From Pomacea canaliculata (lineage: Eukaryota > Mollusca > Gastropoda > Architaenioglossa > Ampullariidae): 64,000 nucleotides of DNA. Of this stretch, positions 12,201 through 27,200 are shown piece by piece. A program made the translations under genes and the position numbers. Every line of letters begins with the position of its first letter. Positions within the stretch are counted from its first letter, which is position 1. The notes beneath the pieces were generated by a model. It searched no databases. It worked only from the letters and a program-made list of their open reading frames with translations, and was not told the origin of the DNA. The DNA is taken from contig NW_020229207.1 of the NCBI RefSeq assembly GCF_003073045.1, forward strand, positions 1 to 64,000, given 5' to 3'.

Positions 12201-15200
12201 ATTTGGTGATGCAGACAGTATTGTGAAAAAACTTCATTTTTCTGTTGGCTCTTACCCTGGTGCCTCTGACATCAAATCAATCACAGAGGTGACTGTAACT
12301 GAAACTGGGGAAGCTGCTTTACCCTCTGGACGAATTGACTTGAAGACAGATGGTATTGTGTGAATTTTTGTTTTCACTTTCTTCATAATCTCTTTTCTTT
12401 TGTGTGTGGGAGCAGGGGAGGGGGAGCTGATTCATGTACTTTTTCAGAAACTGTGAACATCGATTTCAGAACATCGATAGGAGAAGTTTAGGGTTTGAAT
12501 TATGTGAAAAGCTGGACTGAGATTTAAGGCTTTAAGGGGGTTAAGGCTTTTAAAGTGCTAGATCAGGGTGAACTAGGGATGTGTGTTAATTTTCAGGGTT
12601 TTTTTTTTTCTTTACAACTTATTTTTTTAATTTGGTAAGAGTTTAGCACTCTCATAGTGTACTAAGCTATGTCTTTGTTTTTGTAGGGAGTAGGGGTCGA
12701 ACAGTTCCCAAACTGTCTATTTCTCACACCTGTAGAAATTTACTGTTACTGGTTTGGGTTTGTAAACTGGCAACCTACCACATGACATATGCTTGCACAC
12801 ATAATGCAAAGAGAACTCTGCATGCATAGCTGGAGGTTGTTGATGCCTTTATTTATGGGGACCACTTGCTGGTCACCTGCAGGTAATAGTGCAACTACTG
12901 CCAAGAAAACCAAGAAAAGTAAACAAGGCAACTCTTTCTCATCATGACCCCCTCCATCCCCTTGGACCAAACCAAACTTGCGCACCAATCAGCGCTGTTA
13001 ATCAGTCAGCCTTCAGCTGGCATCTAATCCAACCTCTACTTCAGCTGTATGCTTCGTGTGTGTGTTCCCAGTCTCTTTCTCTTGCTCTGTGTGTGTGTGA
13101 TAAAGATGTTCTTATATTTTTGTTTCTTTTAAAATGTCAATATGTCTAGAAATGATTGTTTTAAAAAGACAGAACTAGTATCTAAGATTTGCTGCAGTTT
13201 GCTTAACTCTTTCTGATTTATTTACAAACCAGGTCGTCCCAGTATATTGACACTTTGGGCAGAGGATTCTGTTGGACTCAAAACTCAGCTTATCTCTCCC
13301 ACTGTTGTGGTGGACACTAGCCCTCCGGATCAAGGCACAGTTGTGTGCCCTTCTTTCATCCAGGTTAGAAGATCAGAGGATAGAGAGAAAAAAGCTAATG
13401 TTGCTTCACTAAGCAAATCGAAGTTTCTGAATCTAAATCTCATTTTATGTACATTTTTTGTAGCTCCTGGTAATGCATAATCATGTATGTTAGCATGTGT
13501 GTTTGTGTGCATGTCTTATACAGACTCATTCGCAAGTGGAGTGCACATGGGCAGGTTTTGAGGATTTGCAATCTCCAATAACCTCCTTCACTTTCTACAT
13601 GGGCACACAACCTGGTCTAGATGATGTTATTGCACCTGTGATCATGGAGGGACATGTGACCAGCTATACTGTATCTGGTAAATCAAAAAGTCCTTTTTCT
13701 TTGTGTCAGTGACTGTAATTTTTTTTTAAAAAAAGCTAGAAGAAATATATTTTGTAGATTGCTTTATCAAAACAGTATGGTCATGTCTGAGTGCTGACCA
13801 TTTAGAAACTAGCAACTCTTTAGTTAATGAACAGACATCCCCTAACTGTCCCTTCAGCCCTGTCTCCCCAGATCGTTGAGGCTTGTAGAAACTCCCATAC
13901 CATCATCCACAATTCTCTCCAAACAAATAGCCAGCTACTTTATCATTGTCCTTTGATTTCTCCAAAAATATATTTTTTTTTAGATACGACCTGTTGTGTT
14001 AGTGAAAATTCATTATACTTGATAAGATATGGTAGATGTAGATGAATAATGACTATGTGTGCTTCCATGAAAAGGTCTGAAGGACATTGTGGAGCACCAG
14101 ACCAAGGTATACGCTACAGTTGTAGCTAAAAATGCTATTGGTCTGACGACAATGGCACAGTCACATCCTATCTCCATGGATACAAGTCCTCCTCTTGCAG
14201 GCACTGTGGTAGAACTTAATGATGCATACATTATCATCGCTGACAATGCTACAGCTACCAGCCTGGCCAATGTTTTCACTTGCAATAGCCAAGATGGTAA
14301 AAAATGTTTTCATTCCTTACTTAGATAAATTGTTGTGATTTATTGTTTATCCTGTACCTTTATAAATTTGCTGTAAATGTAAGTTTTTAAAATATGTTAA
14401 AATTCTCCATCAGACTCGTAGGTCAGTTTATTTTCATGGTTTGAAATCTGCAGCTGTTAATATTTGTGAGAAATGCATTTTAAAACTTTAGTGGTATCAG
14501 AAACTTGTAAGAAGTAATCTGACTTTCACACTTCATACATTAAATGCATACTTACATAATTTGTTGTTGTTGTTGTTGTTTGTTTTTTATTTGTTTTGGG
14601 TGGGTTGTTTTTTTTTAACAGAGTGCAAGACAATTGACATAGTATGTCAGGAATCACTGACTAGTGTTTTAGTTGCCTGGTCACCCTTTGAAGACCCAGA
14701 AACTGGAATTAGCAAGTAAGTGCATGGTATTTTTGTTCCTAGAAAAATGTAAAGTCCACCAATCTGCCTCTCCATCTTTTCAGTCTATAAAATGTTAATG
14801 CATATTTAATGCACATATTTCAACATACTTTAAAAAGACTTTTGTGTAATATATTCTACCTCCCATTTCTGCTCAACAGATATGAAGTTGCAATTGGGTA
14901 TACACCTGGTGGTGGGCAGATCAAAGAATTTCACGAGGTGCCCAGTGGTGTTCGGTATCAGTTGGTCAGTGGACTTGACCTCTATGGTCAAACAAAGGTG
15001 AGCAGATGAGAACACGTGCATGTGGAGGAACACTGTTCATTTTAAAAATGAATTATAAAACCTGTGTATCATGGACCAACATTTACAGGGATGTACAGTA
15101 GGTTAACAATTTAGTTTGTGCACAATACCAGAATAGTCAGCACATGCAGCAATATTTGCTGCATTAATGTAGTATTTATAGAAATCATTGGTATACCTGT

Positions 15201-18200
15201 ATCGTTGTAGATATTCGCAAGTGTCAAGGCTACAAATGGTGCTGGGGCCTCAACTGTTGCTACCTCCAATGGTGTGTACATGTCTTACCTGAGCCAGGGG
15301 CTGACACCAGCTGGACCGGTTGTTTTGTGGGATGGCAACAGCACCAATGGGGACCTGTGAGTTGGTGTATGCTGATGAAAAACGGTGTTCCAAATGCACT
15401 GAGGTGGCTCTGTAACAGCAAATATTATGTCTGTTCTATGTAGAGACCTTTTAGACTGCTTTTCCTACTTGATTTCTTCATAAACTGATCTTTAGAAACG
15501 TTTAAGTCGCGGTAAAAAGTCCAAAGACCTGAAGAAATATACAGAACATAAATCATGATAATAATAATAGTCCAAACGTTGCATGCAAAATTTTCTTTTC
15601 ACAGCGGAGTAAATAATGTGTGAAAAAGAGTGTAATGATAATTATACACAATAAGGATAATTATAGATGGGAAGGATAAATATAATTTCACCATCTTCTT
15701 TTGGCTGGCTTATTTTTTTTCAGAGAGATTCAGTGTAATTTTCACATGTTCTAATTTCATTTTCTTACAAGAAATGTTTTGTGCTTGTTTTCTAGTGACT
15801 ACCAGACAGATCTGATGTCGATCTCAGCCTCCTGGGAGACTGATGGAGACCCTTGTCCAGCAGTTAGCTATCAGTGGGCAATAGAGAGAGTGGACGGTCT
15901 TCGGATACAAGAATTTACTGAAACTTATGGTGAGACAACTATCTTGAACACAATGCAATGTATATCAAAGAGCATGGGGTGTTTTCAATTTATGAAGGGT
16001 TGGATTTTTATTAGTATATCTTTTATAGTAAAACAGTAATAGCCTCATCTTTGAAAAATATTTTACCAGGTTTCTTGGTTAGAAAAGTGCTTGGATAAAG
16101 GATTTTTTTTTTTTGGAGTCTACAGACCAGTGCCAACTGTTAACAAACTGCAATCATTATTGATCATTGCTGTTAGACTTGTTGTTGATTCCCATGTTCT
16201 GACTTTCAGGGAAAATGAATGGTCTGAATGATGGTCTTTCTCTGTTGGACTTGGAAACATATTACCAACTTCTAAAAGTCACAAATGCTCTTGGGTACTC
16301 ATACACACTACGATCAGATGGAATCACTATCAAGCAGGACTCTCTTATTCCAGGACTGGTAAGCATATTTGATCTTGTCTGATCTTGACTACCATTAGAC
16401 TGGTCAATGGTAAAAAGCAAAAATTAATGCTTACTTTGTGTGGGTTGTGCAGTCACATTTGTTTGCATATTTTTATCTTCCTCAGCAGGACAGGATATTT
16501 AGGTTGACTCCATAGTTTCACATGGGTTTTTGTTGTGTTTTAATTGCTTTAACTTTAAAATATTTTTTCGTTAAGGACAGGGTTTTGCATTATAAATTTT
16601 TTGATGCACAGGTGTTCGATGGAAGCAAAACTGGATTTGATCTTAGCTACCAACCATCAAACAAAAGAGTCTCAGCTAACTGGAACGGCTTTGGCGAGAA
16701 GAGTAGCACCAGCCAGGTGTCACAAAATGAAACCAGTTCAAGTGAGAATGCTTGAAACATGCATGATGCAACTGCCTTTTCTGCTACCCATTTTTCACAG
16801 ATGCAAAACATTTTACTATCTCTTTTTTTTTTTTCCTTCAAATTTTACTACCATTTAATCATTTATCCTAAAGTTTTTGTGGTTTGTTTCAGTTGTTTTC
16901 ATTTTCAATAAACAAATGTGAAACCTCTAACTCTTGATCCAATCATACGTTCAAAGTTCATAATTACTTTGTGGTCACAAATTTTACTTCTTGTTGATGA
17001 AAAAATATATAACTTTTTCAATTAGCTTTTATATCCACATTAGGACAAGACTGGCCCAGAAATAGCAGTGATAATTTACTCTCAAAACTACAGAACAAGG
17101 TTATAAATTCTTTATTTATTCTTCTAGTCTGCGTTGACAATTAAGCAATTCTTCGTCCTTTTTCAGTTGTTATAGAAATTGCACAAAATGGAATGCAGTC
17201 CTCACAGGAAGTGGCCTTTTATGAAGTTGCTCTGGGAACAGATCGTCGCTATGACAGCACTAGAGACAACATAGTGCCATGGACAAAAGTTGGCCAGAAC
17301 ACATCTGTGACTTTTTATGACCTTGACCTGGTGCCAGGCGAAGCCATGTACTACTTCAGTGTTAGAGCACACAGCAGTAGTAACTCCATTGCAGAGGTCA
17401 CATCCAATGGTTTCTCAGTCGGATATGATGGTGGAGTTCAAGGTATGTTTCATGTTTATCTTTTATAAATAAAGAAATTTACATTTTTTCATACCTTTTT
17501 CTTTAAATGTCACCTGTTTGGTGGCTTTTATTTAAGATTTTCTTCGTAATCCTCTTGGACAATGAGGAAGTTAATTAGTGGTTGTGATGGTTTGGTAGTA
17601 AATGGGCAAAAGGCTTGTCACAAACGTAGAGAATGTCATATACAGTCATGGATGCAGATCATCTCATGGCACAGCCATATCTCTGAGTACTTGTGTTCAG
17701 GTTGGACATCAGGGGTATCAAGGTAACAGGGTACTTTGGTTTATTTGTGCTTCATCACACCTTCCACCTCGACATATTTCTGTTATCCTATTCAATGACG
17801 AGTGACTAGAACTGCTTTGACCTTGAATTTGTGCAGGTGGAGGAATAGAGGTTGCTTCGTACATCAGTAGTACTAACCAGGTTCAGTTTACGTGGAATGG
17901 CTTTCAGTCAAACGTGGGCATGTTCCTCTATTTTGCTGCATTGTCAACACAACCTGTGGATAACAGCTCCTGCCAAGTGTTTGTGAGTCTCTATAGTTCA
18001 CTGCATTCCACTGACTGAATTAGACTTTGTGAAAGGTGGTTTGTGTGAGTGTAAGAGAGAGAGAAAGAGAGTGACAATGACAATTCTTTATTAATGTAGA
18101 GGATAGCATAAGCAAACAAGATGCAGTGTGATCATCATAATGAAGGAAAAAATGTTAAATAGCAAAATAATCCAATAACATGCATGAAATACCAATGGCA

Positions 18201-21200
18201 GAGGTAGAATGTCAGGGGAGAGCAATTAGAGACTTTCTGACACCACTAAATGTTTGCATTTTTCACAAATATTAACAACGGCAGATTTCAGACCAAACTT
18301 TCAATTAATTTAGGGTTTTGCAAACCATAAAGATAGACTAAAATTTATAGCCTTAAAACAATTTGGCTATAAATAAAGTTTTAAATTAACACAGCTGTTA
18401 TCCATTGTAAACTCTTATCAAAAATAGCTTTAGTGAGTCATGGATGTCACTAAATGTTTGAAAATTCTTGATGCTTTAGGTTGATGGTGGTGGCATGAGC
18501 ACCTCAGATCGCCAAAAACTGTTTGATGTTGCTGACTGTGTCAACACTGGAATGAATACTTACGCCACATTCACCAATATCAGCATGATGCAAAATACAG
18601 ATGTCTATGCACATGTTATAGGTTTAGTACTTTTACTGATGTGACCTAAGTATATAAATTTGCTTATATAGTAACTGTTACAGAAAATGCACATATCCTA
18701 TGAAACATTTTCAGCAAACATTTTAAATAAAAGCAATAAATTGTTTGGGATCTTGAGTCTGTGTGTCAGTTGACTTTTTAGTTTTGTAGTTTTTGTGTCA
18801 AGTCTGAACAGATGATTTTTTTTTTTTGAAAATCATATATCACTTTAGAATTGTACGCGTTTCATCAAAGCAGATGAAAATGTATGGCTAAAATAAACTG
18901 CAAACAGTTTTGTTCACACTTTACTCTGTAGTGCATGAATATTTTAAGATGGCTTCAAAATTAAATAGATATGTGATAAGAAGTTTAAGTGTGCATGGAA
19001 ATATATGTCTAGGTGTGGACAGATCTGGTGAATGCCACATGGTGTCCACATCATTCCATATAGATGTCACTCCTCCTTCTTCTGGAAAGATCCGTGTTGG
19101 ACCATACTTTGACATGGTTAGCGCATTCATTTGAATGATAATGGTGAAGAAAACTAAGTACGAGACATATAACAGTGTTTTTTAGTTTAGGATTGACCTG
19201 AGTAAATGTCTGTAGCTGGACTGATTCCCTTTACAAAATATAAATGACCAGTTATGAATTACAGGCACTGACTTTTGCCCCATCCAAGAGAGAAGTTACT
19301 GCTGTGTGGCAAAACTTCTGGGATGATGAGTCACCACTGATCTCTTATACACTGGAACTTTTGGCTCAGATAAAATGTGATGCAACTGTCCAGCCTGGAG
19401 GAGACATGATTGCATCTGTCAATATCAACTATACACTCACCACCTACACATTTAGGGATCTGGATCTTACGGTAAATAGTCTGAGGGATGTTGATCAGGA
19501 AGGCGACATAATGATCGACCATTTTGATTTTATCTCCCTTTATTCTGTTTTTTTGTGACCTAAAAAACTGTTATGACTGTAACAAAGGAAAAATGGGATG
19601 ATGCATGACTCAGCTGAATGATCAAAGTGCGATTCCATCTCGTGCATGTAACTTGGAGTCACATGGAACAACTAAGTCCAATGATAATATTACATATGTT
19701 TTGATACAACTACACGTTAAATTTGTAATACAGGAAGTGTTGATCTTTACTGGTTCTTATATGTATTGCTGGTGTTTGCACAAATCTTAACTCTTTACAT
19801 TTCTGAGTTTCTTACTCAACCATCATACAAATGTAATTTTAAAATATTCAACTGAACTAGAGAGAAATTTGCAAAACTAGATTTTCTATCTATTCAGTTA
19901 TTATTATATATTCAGTTATAATTATCTGTTCAGTTACCTTATGGTGCACTTAGTAGTTGTACAATTTCCATATGCATTGTCAAAATGTTGTCATTGTCAA
20001 ATACATGACACTTAAAACACCTGATTGTATATTTGTGACTGTTTCATTGTTAAATGTGAATGTTTTAGGATGGACATCCCTACTTTGTACGAATTACTGC
20101 AACAAACAAAGCTGGTCTAGCAACAAGTGTCACATCAAGCCCTATACTTTTTGACACCTCTGGTCCCACACCTGGCAGAGTTGTACTTGGCAGAGATTTC
20201 CACACAGAGGCTACCTGGATTAATACCAACACTGAAGTGACAGGTACTGCTAGCATGATGCATACAGCCATTGCACGTGTGTGTGTAATGCAGTGTGGGG
20301 GAGTGTGCATGCATGTGTGTGATGTGGGGTGGAAGGGTAGGTATTTGTGTCTGTATGTGTACACATACACTTTCATCTGAGTGTCTGTCTCTTCTGTCCT
20401 CTTTTTTCTTTAAAGAAAACATTCTATTACCAAGAATGATCTTGTATTGTCTCAGCCACAGTTCTTCATCATCCAACGCCCCAAGGCTCAGCATGTCCCT
20501 CAAGACACATTCTCTTCACAGACAGTGGTTGGAGATATCTTGAAGGCAGCCATCTTTTTGATACAAGTGGTCGACAGCTTGACCTCATCAGCAGCCGTCA
20601 TAAAGCTGTGGTCTCTTCTGATGGGTCACAAGTCACAGTTACTTTGACCCGTGACACAAATTTACAGCACATGTATGGCACAAGTTTACTGCATAAAGCT
20701 GATTTGCTTAAAAATAGTGTCTATGAGGTGAGGATCAAGTCTGTATTTACAGGAATAATCAAAGGAGCCTTATCTGAAAATTTCAAGAATTAAATTAGGC
20801 GAAAGATTTCTTTTTTTTTTTTTTTTTTTTTTTTGCATTATCTTCAGCATTCAATCCCCATTATTCATGTACTTGAAAATAAAATAGTCAGGTTGTGTGT
20901 TCAGTATTTTCGCTCAACATACCATAATCTCATCAGACTATTTTATAGATTGTTTACTGAATAAAGCAGACACTATTTCTGCACAGATGAGCATCAAAGC
21001 AGCAAATGGTGATGGCAAAGCAGTGACTGCTGTGACACTGTGGGATGGAGACACCAGTAGTATGACACACTTTGACTATACTGTGAAACTCCAAGAGGAG
21101 TTTTGCATGTGCTGTTATGACAACCCTCGTACAGTTGTAAGAATACACCAACTGATGTGAACAATTTCTATTGTTATATCATTTTTATTATATAAAAAGT

Positions 21201-24200
21201 TTTAAAAATTAAAATGTTTATGAAAATATTATAAATATCCTTTTTATTTTGTTGACAAGAGTGCATACTTTGATAATAGAGTGCCTTTCAGCGCAATCAG
21301 TAGGAAATGAATTAATAATAATAAATAGATAGCTTTAGTACATCAAGAATTAAAGAGCAAGACCTTTTGATCACTGTTAAATGAATAATTTAGGAAGAAA
21401 GTTGCTCTCATCAATCCTTTTTTTCTATTTGTTCAATATTTTACTGGCTTACTTGATACACTAGCTAATAATTTTGTCCCATTGTAGAACATTTTCTGCC
21501 ACCCAAAAACCACAGAAGAAATGAAAAAGGGGAAACAAGAAATTGGCCCACATTATTATTATGTTTGTATGTTTTTCTTTTTAATAAAGCACTTTGATCC
21601 CACCTTTAATGGTGGGGAAAAGCGCTATATAAACAAACATATTATTATTATTATTCTCCTCTTAAGCAGACTAAATCTCAGTAATTATTTTATATTTCAG
21701 GAGTGTGTCAGCGTCTGTTTGGATTGTGACAGCTACATTGCTGGTAAAGGTCCATCACGTACCAGGCGTTCAGTGGATTTTACTGGTGATAACATTGATG
21801 AAATATCCGCAGTTCAGAATGTCTTGAATTTACGTAAAAAGAGAGAAGTGGTAAAATTAACAGATAAGAAGAAAGAAGAGTTGCTCAACCATGGCTTGAG
21901 TGATGACCTCTTAACAGCCTCTGCTCCTGAAGCACCTGCTTGTGGAATTCAGCTGTATACCCGTAAGCCCTTGTCTTTGATTAAAAAGCTTCCCTCAAAC
22001 CTCAAGCTACTCTTCTTATTCTATCTTCTCTCAAAAGTTTCAGAACCATCCACCTCTTTTCCCATGGTCACACCTACCCTGCCCTGTCTGGTCATGGTCT
22101 CCCCAGGTGGCTCAGGCAACTTCGTAACTTCGGGTGTAACAATAGGTCTAGTCACCAGTAGCTTTGGGTGAGCAGTTCAAGGCTGGCTATTACGCACACA
22201 GCCGGCAGGAGAAAGGGACAGTCCTGGGAGCTGTTCAACCCCTACCCTCTACGAAACACATAGCTTAGTACAATACTAGAGTTCTATATTCTTTCAAAAT
22301 TTTTCTATTTTAAAAAATAGTAAGCATAGCATTGTATACTAAATACCTTATCCTACATACATTCATCCTTTGAGGTACCAGTTGAAGAGCAGTTATACTG
22401 TTCGCTAGTTCTGGCTATTGGAGGAAAAAAAAAAACCTGGATAAATGTCACAGCTGACAAGACTGATCTTTTGGGCATGTCTAGAGCAGTGGTGAACATA
22501 ACATGATTGTTATAGTACCCAAGGATGCTATCAGCCCCAGAAATAATAATTCTGATCCTGTAACTCAGGTGGTGTCTTTAGTTTGCTGGTCATACGATGC
22601 CTTGACATAGCTCGATTCTGATGTGAGCTTTATTCTTCAGTCAGGAAATTAGCTTCGCCTTCCTGCAGGGAGGATGGGAGGGCATAACAATTGGCATACC
22701 TTTCTAACCTTCCTAAAACTTATTTTACTTTAGGAAAACTTACTTTGGTTAGAAATGTATACTATGTGCTGAGTCCTGAACAAGAGGAGGGAGGGAAGTG
22801 ACAACTGGCAACAACAACTCAAAAATAAGAAACCTACCACTAACCAGCTGAACTGAAGGATTTGTGCATTAGACTCTTGATGGAGAAAGAGAGAAACTGT
22901 ACCATGTACAGGGTCAAAAAAGATAAAGACACTTTCTATACATTTATTTTACATTTTTCATGTGTTTCAAGTGAGCACACAAGATCCTGATTATTCCAAT
23001 GGATTCCGAGGGCGCCTGGTAACTTGGTGTACCTATGGGCCTAAGGTCACATATGAGCCAAAGTCTGTGATGAGACTGCTGGAGTTTGACCCAACCATAC
23101 AAAAACATCACTACAAGCTGGTCTTCTATGAGTCAGCAGATGAGGCAACCACTGTGAGTGTCTCATATCTAAAGTTTCTACAAAGAATAGGACATTTCAT
23201 ATGAAGACCTTAGTACTTCTCTTTCACTGAAATTTCCGATTTCTCTGTGATTCCCTGCCAGTAGTGAGCTGTTTGCTAAAGTCACGTGGGTTAATACCAG
23301 CTTTGCTTTTGCTGAGACAATCCTAGATGTTACATGTAGTAAGTGGTTATTTTGGTATGAATTGATTTAGTTCTGATAGATCTTATAGTTTGTCATCCAA
23401 AAGCAACCTCAGAAATGTAAGCAAAATTGAACAATTTCCCATGAGTTAATGTCAAATAATAATTATTGTGAGAATAGTAAGTTCTCAGAGTAACCACACT
23501 GTTTCTTGTTTTTGCAGCCAACCAAGTGCCTAGGTGTCTATGTCGACCATGAACTCAGCTCCACAATCTGTGGAATTCCAGACCTAAGTCAAGACACTGA
23601 TCTGGTACTTAATGTGTGGAACTGGAAGAATTTCAAGAATTCTCCTAATGTCACCTACGCCAGCATTGCTCTGTGGCAGACCTTTGCCACTTTTTCAGCT
23701 CTCATCATGCCGGCTCCTAAAGAGTCTCTCTGCCGTTACGGTGATCCATTCCGTGGTGGTCAGAATCCCATTGTTCGTTTTGAGGGTGGCATTGGCTCTG
23801 CTGTGGGATTGGATAATGTCGTTCCATTTACAGAGGTGTGTGATGCCAATATATCTTCATCTGTTTGTGCTTGTGTGTGCTTTGAATATTTGTAGACACA
23901 TGTATCATTACGTGTGCATTTCTTTTTGTTTTTCGGGGTTTTTTGGGCAGGGACTTGGGGTGAGCCCATGGGTGTGCATGGTGTGTATGTGTATGTATTA
24001 CTGCTGTTTGATGTCTGTATACAAATGGGAATAATAGCACATGCTACAGATGCTCCGATTTGGTTTGGATTTATCTGCAATTATATTTTTCTCAAACTGT
24101 ACATAAAATTCTGTCATCTTGTTGAAAAAATTTAAGTTTTTTTTTTTTATCAGATTTATTCCCCCTGCATTCCATGTGAGAGAGACTGTAGCAGATACAA

Positions 24201-27200
24201 CTGTGATCCCAAGTGTGATGCAAACATCACTTCAGGTCTGATTTTGAACCTCAGAAACCTGACACTCCAAGTTGTGAAAGACACTGGTGATGGAGATGAG
24301 CAGCCACAAGTTTATTTCTTTACTGGTAAACAGACACTTTGCATGTCTGATAATCTGATATAACTTTGCACTAGGATCAGGTTTATGCCCTTATCTTGAC
24401 ACAATCCACGCTGAAAGCGTTGGTCCAACAAGCCTCAATATGTTTGACTTCAATGACAGATGCTTGTAACTGTTACGGATTTTCTAATCAGTCTTTGATT
24501 TGAGATAAGGTTTATGTTAGTTTTCACCTGTCATGATAGACATTATCAAAAAACAGACAATTGTGACATTAACACTTTCATTACAGGAACATTGTTGATT
24601 TAAGAAATATTTTTATTGGAAAAGGAGTCTGGATTATATTGATTATGCTTGAGATGCTGAAAAAGAAAAAAATGGATAGCACACTAGTGTAGAATTGTTG
24701 AAATTCATTTACATAATTGTAGTTTTGTGACCAATAAAAAATGGATTGAGGATTACCCAGAAAGTCTAAATTTTCATAATGAAATTGGTTTCAGTGAAAG
24801 CAGTTTTGGGGTCAGGGAAAACAGCCATGGCATCATCCAATGGCTTCTCCATTGATCAGACACCACCCATATTTGACCAGACACTATTTCTGTACATGGA
24901 TGCTGCTCATGGTGAGGCAAAGCCTGTAGAGAAGTTAATGGCTTCCAACTCGACAATACAAGTTGTTTATGGATGCAGTGACAACCAGAGCTCTGTGATG
25001 GTGAGCTGTCTTTACTTTCAATTTTGAATATACCCATCTGAGTTGTGTCACTTCTGACCTATACTATTCTGAGATGAAAATCAGAGGATGTTAAATAAGC
25101 ATCTATTTGGATAGATTGGTTGATCGAAAGCTTAGTATGTGAATGAATGCAATGCTATTCACAAATAATTACTCTAATGCAGCATTAAAATTTTTTACTG
25201 ACTTCAGTTAAAAAAAGATTATTTGTTATGTGCAAAATATTTCCAGCCACTAGACTGAACATTTAGCCTCCTGTTCTTTCCAAAAGATGAAGAAAAGAAT
25301 ATTTTAATGTTTGAAATGGGTTACTCCACGTACAAATGGTGGTTTTTCAGCTATCACATTCAAAGTGAAGCTTCACTATTGTGCTAATCTTATCTAAGAA
25401 GGTTCTAGAAATGTGTTCTTCAAGCCCTGAGACAATTTGCTATGTTACAGGAATATAAGTGGGCTATTGGCACAACACCAGGAGGTCAGGACATTCAGTC
25501 TTTCACATCAACAGGGATAAACCCTTCAGGCATCAACAGCAGTTTGGAGGGCATTATTGTCCACAACCAACGATATTACGTCAGTGTTCGCTGTACCAAT
25601 GCTGCTGGATTGACTACAACCTATGAAGACCATGTTGGTAAGTGAGGGTTTTCTATCTCTCATGCATAGTTTCATGACTTTACCTACTCCGTCTGTGATC
25701 ATGATATGCTATCAACTCCAAGAGTGTTTATTTGTGTTTGTAGTGTCTAAATGTTTACCAGCAATCATTTTGGTGATAGCAGCAAAAATATATGTATGGT
25801 GTATTTGTGTGCATGTACCTACGAGTAAGTGGGGAAATATTTTAGCTTTAGAAGATGTTAGATTTAACTAAGTGATTAACTTATAAAGTGAATAATTTAA
25901 CAGATTTGAATGATGATACTTGTCTGCATGAAAAATGTTTTAAAATGAAGATTTTCAACAACAGTAACCAGTTCAGTTAGTAATTCAGAAATAGGATTGA
26001 AAATTTCCTCCTGACATGTCTCAAATTTTCATTTGCCATTCTTGACCATGTACAGGAGTTCTTGCCATCCTGGAGAATCCAGCACTAGATGACATTGGAG
26101 TGCAGATGAATGGTACAGAGGAACTTGATCCAGATACCAGACCAGTCACCTCACGCAAATCTAGTGACAAGAACTCCATCAGCATCAACCTGCAAGTCAG
26201 CGCTGATCCTACTGTTGATGAATACTGTAAGCTATTCAGCAATGAAAGAAATTCTTGGACTCTGTTCAGTTTGGAAGCTGAGCTAAATGGTTTTATCATA
26301 TTTTTAAAATTTCAGTCTTCTGCAAACAAAATTATGATGTAGTCAACTAAACGCAAAATGGGGTCTGCAGTTGCACATCTCTTGTAAACTGATGATTACT
26401 GAAAGCACTAGTCTATAAGCTGCAGAAGTGTGTGCAGTACTTTGTCTGATGATATGGTTTTGATGCAGACATCAGCATAGGCAGCCAAAAGGAGGGTCGA
26501 TGCTGTGATATTTTGCCACGCACACTCGTTGCCACCAGTATGTCAGGTGTGGTCTCCATTCGCAATGGCTGCCTTTACATTAATGACGAAAAACTAATAG
26601 ATTTGCGAAACAGCCACCCTGGTACCAATGGCAGTGACACAGCAGCATCTCCTTCAGGTAACCAAGCAACATTTTTTACCATTTGAATTGCAGAGAGAGC
26701 TTTTGTTGAAAGTGTTACTGATTGTAAAATATCACATTTGTTTTACTAATTCAAAACAGATACAAAGAGGGAAGTTTCCTATCACTTCTCAAATCTTGTG
26801 AAAAGACATCATAACTTTTTTGTTGCTGTTGTAGACAAATGAGTAATAGGGACACAGCTGAAGACATTATTCTGCAGGTCTTTCATTCACCCTCGTCCTC
26901 TCTCTCTCTTCCTTTTTCTTCTCCTCATCCTTCTGCTTCTCTTCTTCACACTTTCTCCTCTTTCTTCTTCGATCAACTGAATAAAAAAAATTGCTCTCGC
27001 TACTCAAATGTGGAACGAATCGTTTGTCTTTACTGTATGCCATTACAGTCTAAGTCCTAGAGAGAGTTAACAAAGCTTTGAAATTCATCCTTCTGGTCAA
27101 ACAGTTGATCAGTTTTTGTAGCATGTCTGCCATTCATCTTGTTTCCTTTCTTGTGCATGTCCAGATTTCCAGATGGCTCCAGGCAGTGAGCTTTTCCTGT